From Candidatus Thioglobus pontius (lineage in GTDB: Bacteria > Pseudomonadota > Gammaproteobacteria > PS1 > Pseudothioglobaceae): a stretch of 33,017 nucleotides of DNA. The stretch spans positions 1 through 33,017 of the forward strand of contig JACNGB010000033.1 in NCBI GenBank assembly GCA_014384345.1, in the 5' to 3' direction. Below are positions 1-8,834 of this stretch, piece by piece. Every line of letters starts with the position of its first letter. Positions within the stretch are counted from its first letter, which is position 1. The translations under genes and the position numbers were made by a program. The notes beneath the pieces are model-generated. The model worked only from the letters and a program-made list of their open reading frames with translations, ran no database searches and was not told the origin of the DNA.

Positions 1-6
1 AAAAGC

Positions 7-35
7 ATAATACCATTATCATCACATTCTATCAA
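7..35 (-). promoter_or_regulatory. sigma70-type promoter pointing off the left edge
   Basis: On the minus strand, TTGATA (30-35) and TATTAT (7-12) are separated by 17 bp, a good match to a vegetative promoter. It would transcribe leftward out of the window, so a minus-strand gene probably begins just beyond base 1. Positions 36-200 are very AT-rich and show no open frame of useful length. Confidence 0.45.
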
Positions 36-208
36 TTAATTTATATTACTCTGTTGAGTGTCTCTTTGAAATATTTAAAGCTATTTTTATATCTAATTCA
101 TGTTATCCACCAGTATCTATATTTTTAGACTTAACTATTGTTTAACACCCGCCTTTTGATAACATTACAAATGTAAAAATTACAAAATAAGACCTAAAAT
201 TAAATAGT

Positions 209-411
209 CGTTGCGATTCCGTTGCGACTTTAAATCTTGAGAAAACTAAAAACAAGTCTTAAACCTCCTAAAAAGGCCAAAACCACACTAACCGACTATC
301 GGACTCAAATCCGCACCAACAAAACGTCAAAAAACCGCCATACAAAAGAATTGCATGAAGTTTGTTTTTAGAGGTTTTTGAGGGGTTTAAGTGGTTTTAA
401 GGAATTAAAAC
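209..411. other. gene-free stretch beside the tRNA-Lys 3' end, possible att-type remnant
   Basis: There is no coding frame here on either strand. Visible structure: CGTTGCGA occurs twice 11 bp apart (209-216 and 220-227). A G/T-rich run of degenerate GGTTT units lies at about 371-402. A short hairpin GTTTTAA/TTAAAAC lies at 394-411 without a T-run. Short direct repeats and C/A-rich tracts just past a tRNA 3' end resemble the regions next to tyrosine-integrase genes, but no integrase or duplicated tRNA end is visible, so a decayed attachment region is only a guess. The hairpin could also slow transcription leaving the tRNA gene. Confidence 0.25.
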
Positions 412-422
412 ATTAAATAATA

Positions 423-498
423 TGGTGGGGCGTGAGCGATTTGAACGCTCGACCAGCGGATTAAAAGTCCGATGCTCTACCAACTGAGCTAACGCCCC
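423..498 (-). tRNA. tRNA-Lys (anticodon UUU)
   Basis: The minus strand folds as a complete 76-nt tRNA. The acceptor stem GGGGCGT pairs with ACGCCCC, the D-arm has AGCTCAGTTGGTAGAGC, the anticodon stem is CGGA/TCCG with loop CTTTTAA (anticodon TTT), and the T-arm contains GTTCAAATC. Discriminator A is followed by an encoded CCA. It reads lysine AAA/AAG codons. It lies 69 bp downstream of ihfB on the same strand and has its own promoter. Confidence 0.97.
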
Positions 499-533
499 CT
501 ATTGGTTTTTCAACACTTTGTGCGAAAAGTGAA

Positions 534-561
534 ATTATACATTATCCCAATTTAAAAACAA
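534..561 (-). promoter_or_regulatory. promoter of tRNA-Lys
   Basis: Minus strand: TTGTTT (556-561), 16-bp spacer, perfect TATAAT (534-539). Transcription would begin near 527, giving a leader of about 29 nt before the tRNA. The leader contains a small hairpin (CACTTT/AAAGTG, 513-530) with no T-run. Confidence 0.6.
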
Positions 562-567
562 CAAAAA

Positions 568-846
568 TTAGCCTTTATTTACCATTTCTTTTAAGCTTTT
601 TCCTGGCTTAAAAAACGGCACATATTTCTCACCAACCTGCGTTCTTTCACTGGTTTTCGGATTAATTCCCTGGCGTGCTTTTCGATGTTTCTTTATAAAG
701 CCGCCAAAGCCTCTAATTTCAACCCCTTCACCCGAAACAATCGATTGAGTGATTCGCTCCAATATTAAATCCACCGCCAGTTTTGCATCTGATTTTGCTA
801 GATTTGAATTGTCGGTTAAGCGTTGAATTAGATCTGTTTTTTTCAT
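568..846 (-). CDS. ihfB: integration host factor beta subunit
   Basis: IHF-beta forms a heterodimer with IHF-alpha that binds specific sites and bends DNA sharply in recombination, replication and transcription. The 92-residue product has the whole HU/IHF fold: an alpha-helical N-terminal dimer region (1-40), the GFGGF turn (46-50), and the beta-ribbon arm with the intercalating proline at P63 in GINPKTSE. It ends with the family signature YVPFFKPGKSLKEMVN. Length matches the family (about 94). The sequence is beta-type rather than HU or IHF-alpha, and the position downstream of rpsA is the usual one for ihfB. The start is supported by GGTGA seven bases upstream. Because the rpsA terminator lies directly upstream, expression depends on readthrough or on a promoter inside rpsA. 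Confidence 0.93.
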   Translation of the reverse strand: MKKTDLIQRLTDNSNLAKSDAKLAVDLILERITQSIVSGEGVEIRGFGGFIKKHRKARQGINPKTSERTQVGEKYVPFFKPGKSLKEMVNKG

Positions 847-857
847 CTTTTCACCAT

Positions 858-896
858 AAAAAAAGGCCGCTTCGTATTACTACTTAGCGGCCTTTT
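858..896 (-). terminator. rho-independent terminator after rpsA
   Basis: On the minus strand AAAAGGCCGC (887-896) pairs perfectly with GCGGCCTTTT (861-870) around a 16-nt loop, ending in a run of seven T (858-864). It lies between rpsA and ihfB and its T-run is within 12 bases of the ihfB start, so it can attenuate ihfB relative to rpsA. Confidence 0.85.
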
Positions 897-909
897 GATT
901 AACGATTAG

Positions 910-2586
910 TTACTTATCTTTAGCTTGCTTAAGTAAGTCACCCAATGTTGAACCAGCTGCTTCTTCAGAAGACTGCTTATTGTAGTCTGCCATAGCCGCT
1001 TGCTCCTCAACTGAATCTTTAGCTTTTATACTAACAGAAACGTTGCGAGATCTTCTATCAACATTCATAATAACAACTTCAATTTCTTGACCTGTTTTTA
1101 GGACTGTTGTTGCATCTTCAACACGCTCTTGTGAAATCTCACCCGCTTTTAAGTAACCAGTAATATCTTCAGCTAGGCTGATAACTGCACCACGTGGATC
1201 AACTTCCATGATAGTACCTTTAACAATAGTACCCTTCTTGTTAGCAGACGCGTATTGCATAAAGTCGTCTTCAGCTAATTGCTTAATACCTAATGAAATG
1301 CGTTCTTTCTCAGCATCGATATTTAGAATAACAACTTCTAATTCTTGACCTTTAGAATAGTTAGCAACTAACTCTTCAGAAGACTGCTTATCCCAAGAAA
1401 TATCAGCTAAGTGAATTAGACCATCGATACCGCCTTGTAAGCCAACAAATAAACCAAAGTCAGTAATAGACTTAACGTTTACGATAATCTTGTCGCCTTT
1501 GTTTTGAGTTGCTTCAAACGCTTCCCAAGGGTTTTCTAATGCTTGCTTCATTGATAATGAAATACGGTGCTTAGACTCTTGAACATCTAATACGACTACA
1601 TCAACTTCCTGACCTAGTTTAACAATCTTAGAAGGACGTGCATTTGCATTTGTCCAGTCCATTTCAGATACGTGAACCAAACCTTCAACACCGTCTTCAA
1701 TACGTACAAACGCACCGTAATCAGTAAGGTTAGAAACTGTACCAGTCACTTTCTTACCGATAGGAAGACGATCTGAAATATTATCCCAAGGGCTAGCAGT
1801 AAGCTGCTTAAGGCCTAGTGATACACGCATCTTCTCTTTATCGTAGTTAAGTACTTTAACCTTAATCTTGTCACCAATTGTAAGCTTTTCAGATGGGTGG
1901 TTAACACGCGTCCAAGAGATATCTGTAATGTGTAGCAAACCATCAACGCCACCAAGATCAACGAATGCACCATAGTCTGCAAGGTTCTTAACGATACCTT
2001 CGATTTCTTTGCCTTCTTCAAGTGTTTCAAGTAATGCTTCACGATCAGCTGAGTTAGCTTCTTGCATAACCGCTTTTCTAGAAATAACGATGTTGTTTCT
2101 AACTTCGTCCATCTTGATAACGATTGCTTCAATTTCTTGACCAGTTAGGTAAGAGAAATCTTTAACAGGGCGAACATCAACTAATGAGCCTGGTAAGAAT
2201 GCCTTAACTACGCCAATATCAACTGTCAGACCACCTTTAACAGCACCGGTAACAATACCAGTAACTGTTTCTTTAGAATTCATTGCTAATTCTAATGACT
2301 GCCACAACTTGATGCGTTTCGCATCAGCATGTGACAAGAGTGTATTACCCAGGCCATCGTCGATTGATTTTAAAGCAACTTCTACTACGTCGCCTTCTGC
2401 AACTTCTAATTCACCTTTTGGGTTTTTAAATTCGTCTAGAGAGATGAAACCCTCTGATTTTAGTCCAACGTTTACAATCGCTTTTTCACGATTAAGACTA
2501 ACTACTGTACCCATTAATAAGGCACCTACTTTTACGTTTTGTTGTTCTACACTGTTTTCAAACAGTTCAGCAAATGATTCTGACAT
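910..2586 (-). CDS. rpsA: 30S ribosomal protein S1
   Basis: S1 brings mRNA to the 30S subunit and is needed to initiate on structured or weak leaders. The 558-residue protein has six S1 (OB-fold) repeats at about 19-85, 105-170, 190-258, 275-345, 362-432 and 449-518. Repeats 3-5 show the RNA-binding pattern YGAFV.....GLLH.SD.SW (for example residues about 206-226). Length and six-repeat layout equal those of enteric S1 (557). The C-terminus is acidic/lysine-rich. It lies between cmk and ihfB, the standard neighbourhood. A 94-bp gap to cmk contains a possible leader hairpin. The SD is weak (AGAAG), as expected for an autoregulated S1 gene. Confidence 0.98.
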   Translation of the reverse strand: MSESFAELFENSVEQQNVKVGALLMGTVVSLNREKAIVNVGLKSEGFISLDEFKNPKGELEVAEGDVVEVALKSIDDGLGNTLLSHADAKRIKLWQSLELAMNSKETVTGIVTGAVKGGLTVDIGVVKAFLPGSLVDVRPVKDFSYLTGQEIEAIVIKMDEVRNNIVISRKAVMQEANSADREALLETLEEGKEIEGIVKNLADYGAFVDLGGVDGLLHITDISWTRVNHPSEKLTIGDKIKVKVLNYDKEKMRVSLGLKQLTASPWDNISDRLPIGKKVTGTVSNLTDYGAFVRIEDGVEGLVHVSEMDWTNANARPSKIVKLGQEVDVVVLDVQESKHRISLSMKQALENPWEAFEATQNKGDKIIVNVKSITDFGLFVGLQGGIDGLIHLADISWDKQSSEELVANYSKGQELEVVILNIDAEKERISLGIKQLAEDDFMQYASANKKGTIVKGTIMEVDPRGAVISLAEDITGYLKAGEISQERVEDATTVLKTGQEIEVVIMNVDRRSRNVSVSIKAKDSVEEQAAMADYNKQSSEEAAGSTLGDLLKQAKDK

Positions 2587-2617
2587 ATATTTCTTCTTTG
2601 ATATTGACCGGTAATTG

Positions 2618-2643
2618 TTAGGCTAGTTACGGTGTACGCCTAA
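2618..2643 (-). promoter_or_regulatory. possible rpsA leader hairpin
   Basis: TTAGGC (2638-2643 on the minus strand) can pair with GCCTAA (2618-2623) around a 14-nt loop, 31 bases before the rpsA start. In enteric bacteria the rpsA leader folds into hairpins used for S1 autoregulation. This may be an analogue, but only one short stem is visible. Confidence 0.3.
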
Positions 2644-2680
2644 TGCATATCGGGTTAGTTTATTTATAAAGCTTAACCGC

Positions 2681-3349
2681 TTAAGCTTTAACCAATTCGC
2701 TCACTTGAGCGATAACCTCATCAAGTGATAGCTCAGTAGTATCAATGACAAGGGCATCTTTTGCAGGTTTTAAAGGTGAGTGTTTACGTGATGAATCACG
2801 CGCATCTCTTGCCTCTACCTCTGCTAAGATCTGCGATATTATACCCTCTGATCCTTGTGCTTGCAATTGTTTTAAGCGTCTATTAGCACGCTCCTCAGCG
2901 CTTGCTGTTAAGTAAACTTTAAAAGCTGCTTTTTCAAAAACCACCGTACCCATATCACGCCCATCTGCCACCAAACCAGGAGAGATGGCAAAATCTTGCT
3001 GACGCTTTAACAAAGCTGCACGAACCACACCGATTGATGCAATTTTAGAAGCCATTTCCCCAGTTTGCTCAGTACGCAATACTTTGGATACATCTTGGTC
3101 ATCTAAATAAACACTCACCAGTTCACTGTCTTTATGCGTCTTAAAACTTAAATCTAGATTTTTAGCTATCTCTTCCAAGGCGGCTTCGTTGCTAATATCA
3201 ATACTTCTACTATCAACTGCCAAGGCAAAAGCACGATAAATAGCGCCAGAATCAAGCAGGTGCCAACCTTGTTGCTGAGCAATTACTCGTGCAACAGTAC
3301 CTTTGCCAACACCACTTGGACCATCAATGGTTAAAACTGGTACACTCAT
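2681..3349 (-). CDS. cmk: cytidylate kinase
   Basis: Phosphorylates CMP and dCMP with ATP, recycling pyrimidine nucleotides in the cytoplasm. The 222-residue protein has the P-loop GPSGVGKGT (10-18), the CMP-binding region with [10 protein letters not shown] (about 128-137) and the lid-type segment with ANRRLKQL. Length fits the long bacterial Cmk class (about 225). The ATG overlaps the lysS stop as ATGA, pointing to translational coupling. It is followed by rpsA, as in many gammaproteobacteria. Confidence 0.96.
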   Translation of the reverse strand: MSVPVLTIDGPSGVGKGTVARVIAQQQGWHLLDSGAIYRAFALAVDSRSIDISNEAALEEIAKNLDLSFKTHKDSELVSVYLDDQDVSKVLRTEQTGEMASKIASIGVVRAALLKRQQDFAISPGLVADGRDMGTVVFEKAAFKVYLTASAEERANRRLKQLQAQGSEGIISQILAEVEARDARDSSRKHSPLKPAKDALVIDTTELSLDEVIAQVSELVKA

Positions 3350-4836
3350 TTAACTTCTGACCTCATGTGAGGAAACAACAGTACATCACGAATTGATGGC
3401 GAATCAGTAAACAACATCACCAAACGATCAATACCAATCCCCTCTCCCGCTGTTGGTGGCATGCCGTATTCTAGGGCACGAATATAATCTGCATCATAAT
3501 GCATGGCTTCATCGTCACCCGCATCTTTTTCAGCCACTTGCGCTTTAAATCGCTCAGCTTGATCTTGGGCGTCGTTAAGCTCAGAAAAGCCATTAGCAAT
3601 TTCACGACCACCAATAAATAACTCAAAGCGATCTGTGATAAATGGATTGTTATCATTACGACGTGCCAATGGCGACACTTCAGTTGGGTACTCAGTGATA
3701 AAGGTCGGCTGCATAAGTTTTTCTTCAACCGTAGCTTCAAAAATCTCAATTTGGATCTTACCCAAACCCCAATTATCTTTAACCTGAATTCCGAGCTTTT
3801 CAGCAGTTGCTTTAGCGTTATCCTCATTTAAATCTTGCGGCGTCAATGTTGGGTTATATTCCAAGATTGAATCGAACACGCTGATACGATTGAACGCTTT
3901 AGAGAAATCAAACTCATCACCTTGATAATGAATAGTTGTATTGCCACATACATCAACCGCAATACCTCTAAATAGATTTTCGGTTAAATCCATTAGGTCA
4001 TGATACGTTGCATAGGCTTGGTAAAACTCAATCATGGTAAATTCAGGATTGTGACGCGTTGAAAGACCTTCATTTCTAAAATTACGATTAATTTCAAATA
4101 CTCGATCAAAACCACCAACCACCAAACGCTTTAGATAAAGCTCAGGCGCAATACGTAAAAACATTGGCATATCTAGCGCATTATGATGCGTTTCAAACGG
4201 CTTGGCTGTCGCACCGCCCGGAATGGTCTGCAACATTGGTGTTTCCACCTCCATAAAGTCAGCTTCATTAAAAAAGTTTCGAATATAGTTAACAATAGCA
4301 CTGCGGCGCTTAAAAGTATTACGCGCATCTTTATTGGTAATTAAATCAACATAGCGCTGGCGATAGCGAATTTCTTGATCAGATAAGCCGTGAAATTTTT
4401 CAGGCAAAGGGCGTAGTGATTTGGTTAATAATTTAATGCTGTCTACACGTACCGACAACTCACCCACATTAGTTTTAAATAAAGTACCTGTACAGCCTGC
4501 AATATCGCCAATATCCCACTTTTTAAACTGCTCATTATAAAAGCCCTCGGGTAATTCATCGCGTGTGACAAAAACTTGAATTTGAGCGCTAGAATCTTGC
4601 AAAGTGGCAAAGCTAGCCTTACCCATTACGCGCTTTAGCATAATGCGCCCTGCTACTGAAACTTGAATAGATTTTTCTTCTAAATCCTCTTTGGAAAACT
4701 GATCATACTCATTAATAATAGCTTGAGCTAAGTGCTGAGGTTTGAAATCATTCACAAAAGGGTTGCCCGCCTCTCTTAATTTATCCAGCTTTGATTTTCT
4801 TTCAGTGATTAGTTTGTTATCGTCTTGATCGCTCAT
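3346..4836 (-). CDS. lysS: lysyl-tRNA synthetase, class II
   Basis: Charges tRNA-Lys with lysine. The 496-residue protein has the N-terminal OB-fold anticodon domain (about 55-150; [19 protein letters not shown]) and the class II core. Motif 1 is near 185-205. Motif 2 has [18 protein letters not shown] near 262-280. Motif 3 is [20 protein letters not shown] near 465-485. This is the complete bacterial LysS layout and length (about 505). The gene is in the ccmH-to-ihfB run and starts five bases after the TPR gene ends. A tRNA-Lys gene lies about 2.9 kb downstream on the same strand. Confidence 0.98.
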   Translation of the reverse strand: MSDQDDNKLITERKSKLDKLREAGNPFVNDFKPQHLAQAIINEYDQFSKEDLEEKSIQVSVAGRIMLKRVMGKASFATLQDSSAQIQVFVTRDELPEGFYNEQFKKWDIGDIAGCTGTLFKTNVGELSVRVDSIKLLTKSLRPLPEKFHGLSDQEIRYRQRYVDLITNKDARNTFKRRSAIVNYIRNFFNEADFMEVETPMLQTIPGGATAKPFETHHNALDMPMFLRIAPELYLKRLVVGGFDRVFEINRNFRNEGLSTRHNPEFTMIEFYQAYATYHDLMDLTENLFRGIAVDVCGNTTIHYQGDEFDFSKAFNRISVFDSILEYNPTLTPQDLNEDNAKATAEKLGIQVKDNWGLGKIQIEIFEATVEEKLMQPTFITEYPTEVSPLARRNDNNPFITDRFELFIGGREIANGFSELNDAQDQAERFKAQVAEKDAGDDEAMHYDADYIRALEYGMPPTAGEGIGIDRLVMLFTDSPSIRDVLLFPHMRSEVK

Positions 4837-4841
4837 AGGTA

Positions 4842-5507
4842 TTATTGCAGTGTTTTATGTTCTAATTCTTGCTGTGCAAGTGTCTTGGCTTTGATTAAAT
4901 CTTGTTCAGACTGAGTATGTTCACCCATGCGCTTAAGCAAAGTGCCACGATTATAATAGGCTTGATAGAAATTTGCATCCAATTCAATGGCTTTATTTAA
5001 GTCTGCCAAGGCCAATTCATCCTTGGCGATTTTAATGTAGGCGTTACCACGATTGTAAATGGCGGCAATATAATTATCATCTAAAGAGATAGCTTGAGTA
5101 TAAGCATTAATGGCATCGGCGCTTTTATCCAGGCGATCGTAGCAATTACCCAAATTATTAAACACTCCAGGATCGGTGTCATTAAGTGCAATTGCTTGTT
5201 CAAAATAACCAATAGCAGATTCAAAATTCTCTTGCTCTTGTTCCAAGTAAGCCAAACAAAAATAGGCCTCTGAACTATTGGGGTTGGCTTTAATTGCCTT
5301 TGACATGCTTTCAATGGCCAGCTCGTCATTACCCTGCAACTGATGCAAATTACCCAAGCTTAAATGTGCATTTGCGGTTAAGTTGTTATCAGCTTCTGGA
5401 TGTTTTATTAATTGATTCCAAGCTTGAATGGCTAACGATAAATCACCGTTTTTTTGGTGATTATAGGCCGCCACCATTAGATTGCTTAATTCTTGTTCGC
5501 TATTCAT
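4842..5507 (-). CDS. tetratricopeptide-repeat protein
   Basis: The 221-residue protein is almost entirely TPR: about five consecutive 34-residue helix pairs between residues 35 and 205, with canonical A/G/Y/A/P positions ([63 protein letters not shown]). No signal peptide or membrane segment is visible, so it is likely a cytoplasmic protein-protein interaction scaffold. Its partner cannot be read from sequence. The start overlaps the end of yjbQ (ATGA) and the gene ends five bases before lysS, so it belongs to the same transcript. It resembles generic TPR proteins rather than a named family. Confidence 0.85.
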   Translation of the reverse strand: MNSEQELSNLMVAAYNHQKNGDLSLAIQAWNQLIKHPEADNNLTANAHLSLGNLHQLQGNDELAIESMSKAIKANPNSSEAYFCLAYLEQEQENFESAIGYFEQAIALNDTDPGVFNNLGNCYDRLDKSADAINAYTQAISLDDNYIAAIYNRGNAYIKIAKDELALADLNKAIELDANFYQAYYNRGTLLKRMGEHTQSEQDLIKAKTLAQQELEHKTLQ

Positions 5508-5905
5508 AACAGGGTGATGATTAATTTTCTCGCATTATTACCAGCACGATGTTCGTACAAAAATAAGCCTTGAGATTTACCCAAAGCTAATTGACCATCA
5601 ACAACAGGAATTGTTTTTGACTCACCCGTTAAGATCGATCTAATGTGTCCTGACATGTCAAAATCTCCTTCATTGTTATGTCGATATTCAGGCTTAGCAT
5701 CTTTAACACTCATCTGAAAATAATCTTCAATATCTAATAAAACGTTTGGATCTTCATTGCCGGTAATCATCAGTGATGCGGAAGTATGGGTAACAAATAT
5801 ATGGCACAATTTCGCTGAGCTTTGTTTAATTAGATTGTTTACTTGGTCATTAATACTAACAGCGCCACGTCCGCTAGTATTAACCATTAACTCAAATTGG
5901 CTCAC
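5504..5905 (-). CDS. yjbQ: YjbQ/UPF0047 family protein
   Basis: The 133-residue protein matches the YjbQ/UPF0047 family throughout. It has VTHTSASL (38-45), DYFQ, RHNNEGD (75-81), GHIRSILTG (86-94) and the C-terminal ALGKSQGLFLYEHR (107-120). Conserved histidines H40, H76, H87 and H119 sit where the family's putative metal/active site is. Members have been reported to show weak thiamine-phosphate synthase activity and suppress thiamine auxotrophy, but the physiological role is unsettled. It overlaps ccmH upstream and the TPR gene downstream by four bases each. Confidence 0.92.
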   Translation of the reverse strand: MSQFELMVNTSGRGAVSINDQVNNLIKQSSAKLCHIFVTHTSASLMITGNEDPNVLLDIEDYFQMSVKDAKPEYRHNNEGDFDMSGHIRSILTGESKTIPVVDGQLALGKSQGLFLYEHRAGNNARKLIITLL

Positions 5906-6369
5906 TTTAATAAATCCTTAGCTTCGCTGGTATCAATCACTTTAGAAATGTTAGAATTTTTTTTACCTAATGAACGAATAAAGAAAAACAAGCCTAATGC
6001 TAAAAACACAAAGGGGGCGTACCATAACAACAAGGTGTTTTGATTGACCGGCGGCTTAAACACCACAAAATCACCATATCGATCTGTCATATATTGGCGG
6101 ATGCTGTCGTCTGTTTGATTGTCAACAATGAGCTCGCGTACTTTTTCACGCAAATCTTTTGCCAAACCCGCATTAGAACCACCAATACTTTGTCCTTGAC
6201 ACACTGGGCAACGGATTTCATCAATCAAACTACGGTATCTTTGCTCGTGAGTTTCATTTGTAAAGCCACTTGCATCAATACTTTCACTCAAAGCTGGCTG
6301 AAAAGCTAATAATGCAATACATAGGGTAACTCTTTTCAATAGGGCTGTTGTTTGGGTAAAATTTCGCAT
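5902..6369 (-). CDS. ccmH: cytochrome c maturation protein CcmH (CycL type)
   Basis: CcmH is the periplasm-facing thiol protein that reduces apocytochrome c before haem ligation. The 155-residue product has a signal peptide (about 1-29), the redox motif RCPVCQ with C54 and C57, a three-helix domain with SIGGSNAGLAKDLREKV and YGDFVVFKPP, and one C-terminal membrane helix (about 112-133). It is the short form without the TPR half of E. coli CcmH, whose function is then usually carried by a separate CcmI. No other ccm gene is in the window, so this one is detached from the main cluster. It is the first gene of the minus-strand run and divergent from uup. Confidence 0.93.
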   Translation of the reverse strand: MRNFTQTTALLKRVTLCIALLAFQPALSESIDASGFTNETHEQRYRSLIDEIRCPVCQGQSIGGSNAGLAKDLREKVRELIVDNQTDDSIRQYMTDRYGDFVVFKPPVNQNTLLLWYAPFVFLALGLFFFIRSLGKKNSNISKVIDTSEAKDLLK

Positions 6370-6379
6370 ACGCTATTTA

Positions 6380-6428
6380 TTGAACACTAAAACCTAGATT
6401 TTACACTTCTCGACGGATGTAAAAGGAG
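6380..6428 (+). promoter_or_regulatory. promoter and ribosome binding site of uup
   Basis: TTGAAC (6380-6385), 16-bp spacer, TACACT (6402-6407). AAAAGGAG (6421-6428) sits four bases before the ATG at 6433, one of the strongest Shine-Dalgarno matches in the window, and fixes the uup start. Confidence 0.5.
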
Positions 6429-6432
6429 ACCC

Positions 6433-8295
6433 ATGCCATTAATTACACTTGATAAAATTTCTTTGAGTTTTTCAGATAAGCCCATACTCAATGAGGTTAG
6501 CTCTACCATTTTAAAAGGGGATAAAATCGCACTCATCGGTCGAAATGGCGAAGGAAAATCAACCTTTATGCGCATTTTGGCTGGCTCTATCGAACCGGAT
6601 GATGGCAAACTGAAAGTTAAAAATGGTATAAAAATTAGCTATTTGGAGCAAATGCCGCCTGAAGACAATGACAAAACGCTGTTTAATATTGTTTCTGAAG
6701 GCTTGGGTGAAATTGGCAATATTATCGCTCAATATCAATATTTTATACATATTGGCGATTTAGACAAAGCAGGTGATTTTCAACAAAAAATTGACCAACT
6801 TGATGGCTGGCAATACTTGCACAAAATCGAGGCAATTCTTAATCGATTTACCTTAAATCCACAAGCCTCGCTAGCTACTTTGTCAGGCGGCTGGCGACGA
6901 CGCGTTATGTTGGCAAGGGCTTTAATTCAGGAACCTGACGTACTGCTACTAGACGAGCCAACCAACCACATGGATATTACCGCCATTTTAGATTTAGAGC
7001 GAATGCTCAAGGAATATCATGGAACTTTGGTCATTATTAGTCATGACCGCTCATTTATTGCTGGCATTGTTAATAAAGTTTTTGACCTTGATCGAGGGCG
7101 CTTAAGTGTCTTTGAATGTGGCTACAAAGATTACGTCAAGCGTAAAGATGAGCAGCTTCATGCAGAAGAGATTGCCAATGCTCGCTTTGATAAAAAACTG
7201 GCTCAAGAAGAAGTTTGGATCCGCCAAGGTATTAAGGCTCGTCGCACCAGAAATGAAGGCAGAGTAAGAGCCTTAGAATCTATGCGCCAATCATTCACCG
7301 ATCGTCGTGCCAAAAAAGGCAATGTCAAAATTCATGCCCTGGAAGATGAAAATAGAGCCTCAAAGTTAGTCTTCGAGGTAAAGAAAATATCCTACGATAT
7401 TGCTGGATTACAGCTGGTTAAAGATTTCTCAATGCTGGTACTAAAAGGTGAAAAAATCGGCATTATTGGTGGCAATGGCAGTGGTAAATCTACATTCATC
7501 AAGCTACTATTGGACGAACTCCAACCTACTAAAGGCACGATACGACGCTCGAAAACTATTCAGCTTGCCTATTTTGACCAAATGCGTGACAATCTTGATC
7601 CAAATATGAAAGCCATGGATTTTGTCTCTGGTGGTCGAGAGCGAATAGAAGTTGGCGGCAAAAGTAAGCATATTATTGGTTATTTACGTCAATTTTTATT
7701 CACAGGCAAACAAGCCATGGCACCTATTAGAATGTTCTCAGGTGGTGAGAAAAATCGACTCATGCTCGCCAAAATTCTATCTCAGCCTGCCAATCTTCTG
7801 GTGCTTGACGAACCCACCAATGATCTAGATGTGGAAACTCTTGAACTCTTAGAAGAAATGCTGGTTGAATACAACGGTACGCTCATTCTTATTTCTCATG
7901 ACAGAACTTTCTTAAACAATGTTGTTGGTTCAACCGTGGTGCTAGATGGTGACGGTGTGATTAACCAATATGCAGGTGGTTATGATGATTATCTAATCCA
8001 AAAACAAGATAAGATTACTGACGAAAAACCCAAGTCAGTTAAAAAGTCAACCAACAGTGCAGCACCTACATCAAGTGCGGGACAAAAAAAGAAGCTTAGC
8101 TACAAACAGCAACAAGCCTTAAAAGACCTACCAGGAAAAATTGAAAAAACAGAAATTGAAATTGGAGAAATTCAATTGCAACTCTCAGACCCTGAATTTT
8201 TTCAAACTGACGAATCACAAGATGCGTTAATTCGTCTGGCCAGATTAGAAGCGGATTTAGAACGTTATTTTGACCAATGGGCGGAGCTAGAATGA
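6433..8295 (+). CDS. uup: ABC-F ATPase Uup
   Basis: A soluble ABC-F protein with two ATPase domains and no membrane part. ABC-F proteins act on ribosomes, and Uup also affects transposon precise excision and branched DNA. Of 620 residues, domain 1 has Walker A GRNGEGKST (36-44), signature LSGGW and LLLDEPTNHMD. The interdomain linker carries KLAQEEVWIRQGIKARRTRN, typical of Uup. Domain 2 has GGNGSGKST, FSGGEKNR and LVLDEPTNDLD. A lysine-rich tether leads to a C-terminal coiled coil (about 545-620), the DNA-binding extension of Uup. The opening LSFSDKPILN and overall length (E. coli 635) favour Uup over EttA or YheS. Confidence 0.95.
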   Translation: MPLITLDKISLSFSDKPILNEVSSTILKGDKIALIGRNGEGKSTFMRILAGSIEPDDGKLKVKNGIKISYLEQMPPEDNDKTLFNIVSEGLGEIGNIIAQYQYFIHIGDLDKAGDFQQKIDQLDGWQYLHKIEAILNRFTLNPQASLATLSGGWRRRVMLARALIQEPDVLLLDEPTNHMDITAILDLERMLKEYHGTLVIISHDRSFIAGIVNKVFDLDRGRLSVFECGYKDYVKRKDEQLHAEEIANARFDKKLAQEEVWIRQGIKARRTRNEGRVRALESMRQSFTDRRAKKGNVKIHALEDENRASKLVFEVKKISYDIAGLQLVKDFSMLVLKGEKIGIIGGNGSGKSTFIKLLLDELQPTKGTIRRSKTIQLAYFDQMRDNLDPNMKAMDFVSGGRERIEVGGKSKHIIGYLRQFLFTGKQAMAPIRMFSGGEKNRLMLAKILSQPANLLVLDEPTNDLDVETLELLEEMLVEYNGTLILISHDRTFLNNVVGSTVVLDGDGVINQYAGGYDDYLIQKQDKITDEKPKSVKKSTNSAAPTSSAGQKKKLSYKQQQALKDLPGKIEKTEIEIGEIQLQLSDPEFFQTDESQDALIRLARLEADLERYFDQWAELE

Positions 8296-8834
8296 ATCAA
8301 AAAATACCCCTAATTGTTGATCTTGACCACACCCTGATCAATACCGACTTGTTGTACGAATCGTCAATCGGCACATTAAAACAACAACCTTGGTTAATTT
8401 TGATTTACCCATTTTGGTTTTTTAAAGGCAAAGGCTACTTAAAAAGCCAATTGGTTAAGCGCTTTGAAATTGATGTCACTAAGCTCCCTTATTTGCAGCC
8501 AACTATTGACTACATTCATGAGAGGAAAAAACAAGGCTGTGACATTATCTTAGCAACTGCCTCTCACAAAGACTATGCTTTTGCTGTTGCCAAACACATT
8601 GATCTATTTGATGATGTTATGGCTAGCAATGCTGACTTCAACTTATCTTCTCATAATAAAGCAGATAAACTCATTGAACGCTTTGGTCACAAAAGATTTG
8701 ATTATATGGGTGATCACATGCGCGATATGCCCGTTTGGGAGGCTTCGAATTTGTCAATCTTAGTTAATGTTACCGATAAAATTATCAAGCGTACAGCGCA
8801 CTTGAATACACTACTTATTTCTAAAAAAGGCTAG
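8292..8834 (+). CDS. HAD-superfamily phosphatase, stand-alone version of a UbiA-linked HAD domain
   Basis: The 180-residue protein has HAD motif I VDLDHTL (nucleophile D10, acid D12), motif II LATASH and motif IV YMGDHMRDMPVW. The pattern DLDHTLINTDLLYES followed by a hydrophobic segment (PWLILIYPFWFFKGKG) is that of the HAD domain commonly fused in front of a UbiA-type prenyltransferase in two-domain membrane proteins. Here the protein stops at the end of the HAD part with no UbiA domain downstream on this strand. The chosen ATG overlaps the uup stop (ATGA) with GGAG five bases upstream. The in-frame ATG at 8277 would add five residues inside uup and is less likely. Substrate unknown. Confidence 0.8.
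   Translation: MNQKIPLIVDLDHTLINTDLLYESSIGTLKQQPWLILIYPFWFFKGKGYLKSQLVKRFEIDVTKLPYLQPTIDYIHERKKQGCDIILATASHKDYAFAVAKHIDLFDDVMASNADFNLSSHNKADKLIERFGHKRFDYMGDHMRDMPVWEASNLSILVNVTDKIIKRTAHLNTLLISKKG

Noticed and set aside
111-119. DnaA-box-like TTATCCACC as part of an origin
   Set aside because: A single imperfect box without a cluster, AT-repeat unit or dnaA/dnaN nearby.
513-530. Hairpin CACTTT/AAAGTG as terminator of ihfB
   Set aside because: Short stem, no T-run behind it, and it lies in the leader of the tRNA-Lys gene downstream of its promoter.
1815-2132. Antisense and alternate-frame proteins within rpsA
   Set aside because: The region is fully explained by S1 repeats; the alternate frame has no recognisable domain or signals.
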